A stretch of DNA of 64,000 nt, from NCBI GenBank assembly GCA_019509785.1, contig JAEKLQ010000030.1:18435-82434 (forward strand), in the 5' to 3' direction. Positions 17,997-24,854 of the stretch are shown here, piece by piece (the first letter of the stretch is position 1; every line of letters begins with the position of its first letter). Source of the DNA: Fibrobacterota bacterium. GTDB lineage: Bacteria > Fibrobacterota > Fibrobacteria > UBA11236. The position numbers were made by a program, and so were the translations under genes. The notes under the pieces are model-generated. The model saw nothing but the letters and a program-made list of their open reading frames with translations, had not been told where the DNA came from and searched no databases.

Positions 17997-18662
17997 ATGC
18001 AGGAACCGGAGAGACTGCTCGCGGCCCCGAAATACCGGGCTTGGAAGCGCACCGTGGAAGCCAACGGTTGCGTCTTCCGTAAAGTGGAGCTGCTGGCCGA
18101 TTGTTGCAAGCAGGATGGCTCCCTGCTCTTCGCGCTCCTGAAGACCCGCATCGAAGATCCCGCCGGCCGGCCCTTGCCGGCCTATGCGCTCTTGCGCGGG
18201 CATGCGGTGGTGGTCGTCACGGAGGTCGCCGACTTGGAGACGGGCGAGAGGAAATTCCTCATGCTGCGCCAACGGCGCGTGGGGAGCGGAGCCGAAACCC
18301 TGGAGTTCCCGGCCGGCATGGTGGACGAGAACGTGGACGACCCCGCCGCGGTGGCCATCCGGGAGTTGCACGAGGAGACGGGACTGGAAGTAAGGCGCGA
18401 TCAATTGATCCGGCTGAATGAGCGGCCCTTGTATACCTCTTCGGGCCTGGATGACGAGGCCATCCACTTCTTCGGCTGCTCGCTGGACCTCCCCTCTAAG
18501 GAGTACCAGGCCCTGCAAGGCGGCGCCCGCGGCAAGGCGGAGGAAGGCGAGTTCATCCGCCTGGAACTGTGGGATCACGATCAGGCCTTGCCGCATATCG
18601 ATTCGGTGCAGGTGAGGCTGGGCTTCTGCCTTTGGCGCGGGCGGCCGCGAGGGGCCTTCTGA
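17997..18662 (+). CDS. Nudix hydrolase
   Basis: 221 residues. The Nudix box is readable as GMVDENVDD... followed by RELHEETGL at about residues 105-128, preceded by the strand LEFPA. The layout, with an N-terminal beta domain and late box, resembles ADP-ribose or ADP-sugar pyrophosphatases. The nucleotide substrate cannot be assigned. It overlaps the FkbM gene in a different frame at its 3' end. Confidence 0.85.
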   Translation: MQEPERLLAAPKYRAWKRTVEANGCVFRKVELLADCCKQDGSLLFALLKTRIEDPAGRPLPAYALLRGHAVVVVTEVADLETGERKFLMLRQRRVGSGAETLEFPAGMVDENVDDPAAVAIRELHEETGLEVRRDQLIRLNERPLYTSSGLDDEAIHFFGCSLDLPSKEYQALQGGARGKAEEGEFIRLELWDHDQALPHIDSVQVRLGFCLWRGRPRGAF

Positions 18663-19507
18663 AGAAAATCCTTCTCCGCCTCTATCATACCCTGGTCCGA
18701 TGCGCGCGGCTGAGGCCCGTCCAGGTACGCAAAGCGTTCCAAGTCTTCGCCGAGCCCATCTCCGCCTTGTTGTACTACGTGGCGCTGAAAGGGATCCGTT
18801 CCCCGATCCGCATCGGCCTTAAGGGCGGCGGTTCCTACCGGTTGGAGTTCGGGGACGATTTCCTGGTCCTATGGAGCGCCTGGGTGGATGAGGAATACCC
18901 GCTCGCGGGCGGGGAGGCGGTCATCTTCGATGCCGGCGCCAACCTCGGCGCGTTCGCGCTCTACGCCGCCCATACCTGCCCCCGGGCCCAGGTGTATGCC
19001 TTGGAGCCGGTGGCGACCACCTTCCGGAAGCTGGAGGGGAATCTGGCGTCCGCGCCCGACGCATCCAAGGGCCGCCGCATTACGGCGCTCCAGGCGGGCG
19101 TCGCGGGAACCAGCGGGGTCCGGGAAATCTACGCCGCCGAACGGAGTCCTTATAGCAGCTTCTACGCGGGTGGGGCCGGCGCTGCTGGCGCGGCGGGCGT
19201 CGCTAGTGCGGCGGGTGTCGAACAGGTAAAGGTACTGAGCTTGGCGGACTGGATCGAGGCGGCCGGGGTTTCCGGTCAGGTCGATTTCCTCAAGATGGAT
19301 TGCGAAGGGGCCGAGATGGAAACCCTTCTGGGAGCGGGCCCGGAAACGCTGCGGCGCTTCAACCGCATCATCTTCGAATTCCACGAGATCTCGGGCATCC
19401 CGTATGCGCGCGTGGCGGATCATTTGTCCGCCGCGGGGTTCGTTTGCCGGAGCAGCCGCCGCGATCCGCGCTCCCGCACCGGCATCGCGCGTTTCGACCG
19501 CGCCTGA
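18632..19507 (+). CDS. FkbM-family methyltransferase
   Basis: About 291 residues. SAM-binding motif I is FDAGANLGAFALY. VYALEPVATTFRKLEGN binds the ribose, and the FkbM mark VDFLKMDCEGAEMETL is clear. A low-complexity Gly/Ala insertion (AGGAGAAGAAGVASAAG) lies between strands. The start is unclear: no ATG is available. TTG at 18632 is used here, GTG at 18569 is longer, and a CTG at 18659 has GAGGGG upstream. All overlap the Nudix gene, so translational coupling is likely. Function in glycan or small-molecule O-methylation is inferred from family only. Confidence 0.78.
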   Translation: MARAAARGLLKKILLRLYHTLVRCARLRPVQVRKAFQVFAEPISALLYYVALKGIRSPIRIGLKGGGSYRLEFGDDFLVLWSAWVDEEYPLAGGEAVIFDAGANLGAFALYAAHTCPRAQVYALEPVATTFRKLEGNLASAPDASKGRRITALQAGVAGTSGVREIYAAERSPYSSFYAGGAGAAGAAGVASAAGVEQVKVLSLADWIEAAGVSGQVDFLKMDCEGAEMETLLGAGPETLRRFNRIIFEFHEISGIPYARVADHLSAAGFVCRSSRRDPRSRTGIARFDRA

Positions 19508-19536
19508 ATCGCGGTTTTTCTGGCTAGATTTCGCGC

Positions 19537-20748
19537 ATGCCGAAGTCACGAACCATAGCCGCTCCCGCCCTGCGCCTCCGCGATTTCACCGAGTCGGTCA
19601 TCCGCGAGCAGACGCGCATGGCGCATCTGCATGGGGCGGTTAACCTGGCCCAGGGTTTTCCGGATTTCCCCTGCGACCCGGCTCTCAAGGAATTCGCCCG
19701 CGCCTCCGTCGACGGCGATTTCAACCAGTATTCCATCACCTGGGGCATGGCCTCCCTGCGCCAGGCCATCGCCAAGAAGGTCGGGGCCTATAACGGGATC
19801 CAGGCCGATCCGGACCGTAACGTTACGGTTACCTGCGGGGCGACCGAGGCCATGATCTGCGCCTTCCTCTCCACCTTGGATCCGGGCAAGGAGGTCATCC
19901 TCTTCCAGCCCTTCTACGAGAACTACCATCCGGACGCCTACCTCTGCGGGGCCAAGCCGGTGTACGTGACCTTACGGGAACCGGACTGGTCCATCGATGA
20001 GAGGGAACTGGCGCGCGCCTTCAACAACCGCACCGCGGCCATCGTCATCAATACGCCGCACAACCCCACCGGCAAGGTCTTCACCCGGAAAGAGCTGACC
20101 CTCATCGCCAAGCATTGCCAACGCTGGGGAGTGAAAGTGTTCTCGGACGAAATCTATGAGCATATCCTGTACGATGGGTCCGTGCACGTGAGCCCGGCTT
20201 CGCTGCCGGGCCTGGAAGATCTCACGGTTACCATCGGCAGCGCTTCCAAGACCTACGGCATCACGGGTTGGCGGGTAGGCTGGGCCGTGGCGGATGCGCG
20301 CCTCACCGACGGCTTGCGGCAGGTGCACGACTTCATGACCGTCTGCGCGGCGACGCCTTTGCAGGAAGCGGTGCGCGGGGCCTTAGGGCTAGGTCCCGGC
20401 TTCTACCAGGAGTTGGCCGAGCATTACCGGGCGCGGCGGGATTTCCTGGTCGCCGGCCTGGAGGCAGCCGGTTTCCATTGCCATGTTCCCAAGGGCGCCT
20501 ATTACGTCATGGCGGACGTCGCCGATTTGATCAAAGGACGCTTCCGGAACGATGCCGAGTTGGCCCGCCACCTGGTGGAGAAAACCAAGGTGGCCGCCGT
20601 TCCCGGCAGCTCATTCTATAAATCCAAGGCGCTCTCGGGCCGCGCCGCCGCGACGGTCGCCCACAAGCTGCGCTTCTGCTTCTGCAAAAAGGAAGAGACC
20701 TTGGCGCTGGCGGTGGAACGGCTGGGGGAATTCCGCCGCTCCCTGTGA
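19537..20748 (+). CDS. Class I/II PLP-dependent aminotransferase
   Basis: 403 residues, fold type I. The PLP lysine is Lys238 in SASKTYGITGWRVGW. NTPHNPTGKVF and SDEIYEHILYDG are standard cofactor motifs, and the C-terminal Arg in LRFCFCKKE contacts the substrate carboxylate. Overall it resembles the glutamine/methionine/kynurenine aminotransferase group (YbdL, KAT). An omega-amidase, the usual partner that removes the alpha-ketoglutaramate formed when glutamine is the donor, lies 3 kb downstream on the other strand. Confidence 0.88.
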   Translation: MPKSRTIAAPALRLRDFTESVIREQTRMAHLHGAVNLAQGFPDFPCDPALKEFARASVDGDFNQYSITWGMASLRQAIAKKVGAYNGIQADPDRNVTVTCGATEAMICAFLSTLDPGKEVILFQPFYENYHPDAYLCGAKPVYVTLREPDWSIDERELARAFNNRTAAIVINTPHNPTGKVFTRKELTLIAKHCQRWGVKVFSDEIYEHILYDGSVHVSPASLPGLEDLTVTIGSASKTYGITGWRVGWAVADARLTDGLRQVHDFMTVCAATPLQEAVRGALGLGPGFYQELAEHYRARRDFLVAGLEAAGFHCHVPKGAYYVMADVADLIKGRFRNDAELARHLVEKTKVAAVPGSSFYKSKALSGRAAATVAHKLRFCFCKKEETLALAVERLGEFRRSL

Positions 20749-20784
20749 TTTTTCCCGCTAACGGCCGCGTTTTGGGAGAGGGTC

Positions 20785-22248
20785 TTACGGCCTCTGCGCG
20801 GCATCCAGGCGCGACATCACTTGTTCCATCCGTCGTTCCGCCTGCGTTGCTCCCGGTTCCATGCGGCCTTCCGTCCCGGTTGGCCTTCCTTCCTCCCGCC
20901 CCTTCGGGACGGCCCTGCCGCGCAATAAACCTTCGACCCTATCGCGCAGGCCCCGGTTTCCCCGTATCTCCAATGCGGCCGGGAATTCCGGCGGCTCCAT
21001 GGAGGCTTCCAGCGGGCTCCGCAGCAAGGCCTTGAGTTCCGCGCTCGCGCATTCATCCGGCCAAATCGCGCCCAGGCGGCCCAGTCGCTGCAAGGCGCGC
21101 GGGGGCATGCGGGCGGCCCAGGCATCGGCCCGGGAGGGGCGGCCGCGCAGGTTGGCCAGGAAATGCATCCAGATCGAACGGCGCCGGTACCAGGGTAACT
21201 TGCGCGTTTCCCGGTAGCCCCACCAGGATGCGGGCGGGTTCCGCAACGCCAGCGCCGAAGGAAGATGGACGGGGAAAGGGCGACGGGAATTTTCCGCGCC
21301 GCCGCCCGGACCTGCGTTTCCGATGGCTTCGCCCGCCGGGCCTATCTTGGCCAAGTACAACTCCAGATTATTCTCGAAACGGCGATCGGCAATGCGCGCC
21401 CCCAAGGCCGCCGCCGTGGGGACTTCCAGCAAGGGATTGGGCAAATCGTCCAACTCCCCGTAGCGATCATAAAGCCCGATAGGAGCAAGGCCCGCGTCCG
21501 CGAGGGCCCGCAACCAATAGGCCGCCCCTAGGCGCGCCTCGCGCGCATGGAAAAAGGTATCGACCAAGCGCGCCGGATGGGAGAGGACGTCATGCATGGG
21601 GGCGAGGCGGGCGCGTAGGGCGGGGGAGACTTCGGCCAGGGCCTGAAGCAGGGACCGGGCCGGCTCGCGATCGCCGGGTTCCGTCCCTTCCAGGCCGAGA
21701 AGTGCGAAGGCCCTTTGCAGGTGGCGGATCCAGGTTCGCGCTTCGCTATTGTAAACCATGATGCGAGCCGTTCCACCGGGAGCGAGCAGGCGGGCGATGC
21801 GCCCCAAGGCCGCCGCGGGCCGGGCCATATGATGCAGCACGCCATAGCAATCGACATGCGCCAATCCTTCCGGAAGCGGGATATCTTCGTCCCCGAGATC
21901 GGCCCGCAGCCATTCCATCGCGCGCATGCGCGGGAGACAGCGAAGCCGCGCGCGCCTAAGGCTGCGCGCCGACAGATCCATCGCTATAAGACCGTGGCGG
22001 CGCGGCTCCCAGAAGGTGGATAGATAAGGGAAGACGTCTCCGCACCCGGCCAAGAGCACGGCGGGCGCCGGGGCGCGCCGCAGGGACGGTTCCAAGCCGC
22101 GCTGCTCCAGCACGCGCGCCGCGAAGAGGGAATTGGAAGCGTAGGCTTCTTGGCCGCGCAAGGGAAGGAACAATCCGTACGCGGGATAAGGAAACGCTTC
22201 GTACTGAGCGCGCACGTGCGCGGCCACATCCGATCCCTTGGCATTCAT
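20785..22248 (-). CDS. SAM-dependent methyltransferase with a large C-terminal extension
   Basis: 487 residues from the ATG at 22248. The N-terminus VRAQYEAFPYPAY is shared with methyltransferases that act on many substrates. Motif I is VLLAGCGDVFPYLS (modified G-rich loop), followed by LIAMDLSARSLRRA and DCYGVLHHM. A helical middle section is followed after about residue 345 by ~140 residues rich in Arg, Trp and Pro that I cannot assign. The end is charged and low-complexity. Longer versions of the frame begin inside the neighbouring adenosyltransferase gene and are unlikely. Substrate unknown. Confidence 0.75.
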   Translation of the reverse strand: MNAKGSDVAAHVRAQYEAFPYPAYGLFLPLRGQEAYASNSLFAARVLEQRGLEPSLRRAPAPAVLLAGCGDVFPYLSTFWEPRRHGLIAMDLSARSLRRARLRCLPRMRAMEWLRADLGDEDIPLPEGLAHVDCYGVLHHMARPAAALGRIARLLAPGGTARIMVYNSEARTWIRHLQRAFALLGLEGTEPGDREPARSLLQALAEVSPALRARLAPMHDVLSHPARLVDTFFHAREARLGAAYWLRALADAGLAPIGLYDRYGELDDLPNPLLEVPTAAALGARIADRRFENNLELYLAKIGPAGEAIGNAGPGGGAENSRRPFPVHLPSALALRNPPASWWGYRETRKLPWYRRRSIWMHFLANLRGRPSRADAWAARMPPRALQRLGRLGAIWPDECASAELKALLRSPLEASMEPPEFPAALEIRGNRGLRDRVEGLLRGRAVPKGREEGRPTGTEGRMEPGATQAERRMEQVMSRLDAAQRP

Positions 22249-22287
22249 ACGCTTCCATTGTAACGCTTTTGGATTACATTCTCCCCC

Positions 22288-23028
22288 ATGGCTATTCGCA
22301 TTTCCCGCGTTTATACTCGCGGCGGAGACAAAGGCAAGACATCCTTGGTAGGCGGCGTCCGCGTGGACAAGGATTGCCGGAAATTGGAAAGCTACGGCAC
22401 CGTGGACGAGCTGCTTTGCCTGGTGGGCACGGCGCGCACCGTCCTTTCGACCATCCCAGGCCGCGTCTCCGGCGCCAAGAAGGCGTCCTCCGCCAAGTCC
22501 CCGGTGGGACAAAAGGCTCCCGCCTCTCCCGCCTCTCCGGCCGATCTCGAAGCCCAATTGCGCCGCGTCCAGAATCGCCTGTTCGATGTCGGCAGCCTGC
22601 TCGCCACCCCGGCCGGCCAAACTTATCCCGGCATGCCCACGCTCTCCGAAACCGATGTCTCGACGCTGGAAAAGGAAATGGACTTGTTGCAGACCGTGCT
22701 ACCGGTCTTGGATTCCTTCGTCCTGCCCGGCGGGTCCCCGGCCAATGCGGCTTTGCATCAATGCCGCGCGGTGTGCCGGCGGGCCGAACGCGAGGCCCTG
22801 CGGCTGGCGCGCGAAGAAGCCGTCGATCCGCTCCTGCTGAAATTCCTGAATCGCCTGTCGGACTGGTTCTTCGTGCTGTCGCGCTATGCGGCTTGGCTGG
22901 AGGGCGCTCCGGAATACCTGTGGGAATACGGCGCGAAGAAAGGGAAAGCGAACCGTGCGACCATGACCGAAGCGGCCGCAGCCGAAGGGTCAAGGGGCCG
23001 GGCCGTCAGGAAACCGCGTTCTCCCTGA
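22288..23028 (+). CDS. pduO: PduO-type cob(I)alamin adenosyltransferase
   Basis: 246 residues. It transfers the adenosyl group from ATP to reduced corrinoid, making coenzyme B12. The N-terminal ATP-binding signature RVYTRGGDKGKTSLVGG and ESYGTVDELLCLVG are diagnostic. The second half has RAEREALRLA and LNRLSDWFFVLSRYA. A Ser/Ala/Lys/Pro-rich insertion of about 25 residues (around 60-85) separates the first helices. The 3' end overlaps a convergent response regulator by 23 bases. No cobalamin riboswitch fits in the 39-base leader. Confidence 0.92.
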   Translation: MAIRISRVYTRGGDKGKTSLVGGVRVDKDCRKLESYGTVDELLCLVGTARTVLSTIPGRVSGAKKASSAKSPVGQKAPASPASPADLEAQLRRVQNRLFDVGSLLATPAGQTYPGMPTLSETDVSTLEKEMDLLQTVLPVLDSFVLPGGSPANAALHQCRAVCRRAEREALRLAREEAVDPLLLKFLNRLSDWFFVLSRYAAWLEGAPEYLWEYGAKKGKANRATMTEAAAAEGSRGRAVRKPRSP

Positions 23029-23404
23029 CGGTGCTCAGCATCGCCCGTACGGCATCGGTGAACGAGCGCGGCGTGAAGGGCTTGAGCAGGAAACGTTCGT
23101 TGGCGTCGGCGCGGTCCGCGAGCCGGTCCGCCTCTTCCTTCCCCGACATGTAAAGCACCTTGAGCGTCGGCAGACGGGACCGTAGGGCCTGGGCCGCCTC
23201 GAAACCGTCCATCCCCGTCCCCAGGTTCACGTCCGTGATCAGAAGCTGGATCGATCCGCCCCTGGCCTCCATGAGATCCAGGGCTTCCTCGCCGTCCTGG
23301 CAGGAGAGCACTTCGTAACCTGCCAACCGCAACAGGGTGCGCAGCAGGCTTCTCACCGCATCCTCGTCCTCGATTACCAGGATGGTCCGTACCTTATCTT
23401 GCAT
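23006..23404 (-). CDS. Single-domain response regulator
   Basis: 132 residues, a lone receiver domain. Acidic pocket E12/D13, phosphoacceptor Asp58 in LLITDVNLG, a Ser in LYMSGK, and the conserved Lys in FLLKPF. There is no DNA-binding output, so it signals through protein contact or works in a phosphorelay. The wording (RTILVIEDED, GYEVLSCQDGEEAL) is typical of receivers associated with hybrid kinases. The only kinase in the window is at 1652-3436 and pairing is not shown. Confidence 0.92.
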   Translation of the reverse strand: MQDKVRTILVIEDEDAVRSLLRTLLRLAGYEVLSCQDGEEALDLMEARGGSIQLLITDVNLGTGMDGFEAAQALRSRLPTLKVLYMSGKEEADRLADRADANERFLLKPFTPRSFTDAVRAMLSTVRENAVS

Positions 23405-23428
23405 GCCTACCCCATGATGCCGGTGACG

Positions 23429-23875
23429 CTAGCCGCCGGATTCGCCTTCGCCGAGCCGGTGTTTCAGATCATCGTTGAGCTTGTCCAGGGACAGGCGCAC
23501 GTAATGCTCCACGTCGCGGCGGCGGAATCGCAATCCCAGGCCGGTGTGGTACACTTCCTGGAAAAAAATCACGCGACCATCGTCCTTTTCCTTCAGGCGA
23601 AGGACGTGCTCGGAGGCCAGGAACCAGGCGCCGAGCTTATGGGCGTAGGTCCAGCTCAAATACTTGGGAGCCATGAAACCGGTGATGGTGCCCGCCACGG
23701 TCTGCACGGGCTTTCCCCAGTACTGCAGATCCACTTCCAGCGGCGCATCGGCCGCGGCCTGGCCGCGCACCGCTTTCATCAGGCGATTCCACTCGGGATA
23801 GGCGGCGAAATCGGTGAGGATGCTCCAGACCCGCTCCGACGGGCCTTGCAAGGCGATCTCGGTGGCGATCTTCAT
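23429..23875 (-). CDS. SRPBCC/START-like domain protein
   Basis: 148 residues. Matches the polyketide-cyclase/START-like helix-grip fold: IATEIALQGPSERVWSILTDFAAYPEWN at the start, LSWTYAHKLGAWFLASEHVLRL in the middle, and a long C-terminal helix. The fold binds hydrophobic ligands. No ligand can be inferred. It lies between the response regulator and the omega-amidase, all on the minus strand with small gaps. Confidence 0.8.
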   Translation of the reverse strand: MKIATEIALQGPSERVWSILTDFAAYPEWNRLMKAVRGQAAADAPLEVDLQYWGKPVQTVAGTITGFMAPKYLSWTYAHKLGAWFLASEHVLRLKEKDDGRVIFFQEVYHTGLGLRFRRRDVEHYVRLSLDKLNDDLKHRLGEGESGG

Positions 23876-23905
23876 GCTTCGTGAAAGGTAGTATTTCGCC
23901 GGCGA

Positions 23906-24820
23906 TTATATCGCAAAGAAGTCCCAGGGCTGCCGATCGCGCAAGGCGGGGAAGTGCTTGCGCCATTGCTTGCAAGCGTCCAGATCCAACTTGGCCCGAA
24001 GCAAACCTTCTTCCGCGCCCGCCTGCGCGACCGGCTCGCCCTTAGGCGAGTACACGGCCGATCCGCCCGCATAGCGGAGGGCGTCCTGTTCCCCGCAGCA
24101 ATTGACCCCGGCCACGAAAGCCTGGTTCTCGATGGCCCGCGCCTGGAGCAAGGCGCGCCAATGGCTTTGCCGGGCCTCGGGCCAATTGGCTTGCACCAGG
24201 ATCAAGTGCGTGCCGCGGCCGGAGCCCGCGCGGTAAAGTTCCGGGAAGCGCAGGTCGTAGCAAATCGTAGGCTGCACCACCCACCCCTCCACGTCGACGG
24301 TGACGATTTCGCGTCCGGCCTCGAAGAGCTTATCCTCGCCGCCGTAGCTGAAGGGATGGATTTTACGGTAGGAGGTCCGCTCCGAGCCATCGGGGCCGAA
24401 GAGCAGGCTGAGATTGCGGTAAAGTCCCGCAGCCGTAAGCGGGCTCTGGGCTTCGTCCCCTTGGCCGGCGGTCCCGCCATGAAGTTCCCGGGCCCCCGGC
24501 TGGGATGCTTCCACCGTGGTCCCGGCCACCCAGCAGCGGGTCCTGCGGGCCAGGTCGGCGAGGAAGGCGCGGTCCGCCGCGGCCACGCCGGCCAGGGCTT
24601 CCGGGCCGAGGCTTCCCGCGGGAGTACGTCCGGAAGCGGGATTCGCTCCTCCCGATAACGTCGCGGCATCCAGGTAACCCGTGCTGAATAGTTCCGGAAG
24701 CACGATCATCGCCGGAACCGAGGGCTTGATGGGCGCGGTCAATGCCTGCACCTTGGCCCGATTCAATTCGGGCTTCCCTCGCGCGATAGCCATTTGCACC
24801 AGGTGCAGTTCCATTTCCAT
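23906..24820 (-). CDS. Carbon-nitrogen hydrolase, omega-amidase-like (nitrilase superfamily)
   Basis: 304 residues. The Glu-Lys-Cys triad is visible: Glu43 in VLPELFSTGY, Lys in YRKIHPFSYGGED, and Cys in TICYDLRFPELYR. YRKIHPFSYGGE and WPEARQSHWRALLQARAIENQ are typical of omega-amidases (YafV/Nit2), which deaminate alpha-ketoglutaramate and alpha-ketosuccinamate. This fits metabolite repair after glutamine transamination by an enzyme like that at 19537. An insertion of about 35 residues near 55-90 (Ala/Gly/Pro-rich) is unusual. ATG at 24820. Confidence 0.87.
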   Translation of the reverse strand: MEMELHLVQMAIARGKPELNRAKVQALTAPIKPSVPAMIVLPELFSTGYLDAATLSGGANPASGRTPAGSLGPEALAGVAAADRAFLADLARRTRCWVAGTTVEASQPGARELHGGTAGQGDEAQSPLTAAGLYRNLSLLFGPDGSERTSYRKIHPFSYGGEDKLFEAGREIVTVDVEGWVVQPTICYDLRFPELYRAGSGRGTHLILVQANWPEARQSHWRALLQARAIENQAFVAGVNCCGEQDALRYAGGSAVYSPKGEPVAQAGAEEGLLRAKLDLDACKQWRKHFPALRDRQPWDFFAI

Positions 24821-24854
24821 AGCCTTCTAATGTTAATTTAACCCCGAGGCACGT

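Noticed and set aside
22249..22287. Cobalamin riboswitch upstream of the adenosyltransferase
   Set aside because: The gap is 39 bases, far too short, and no B12-box wording is visible.
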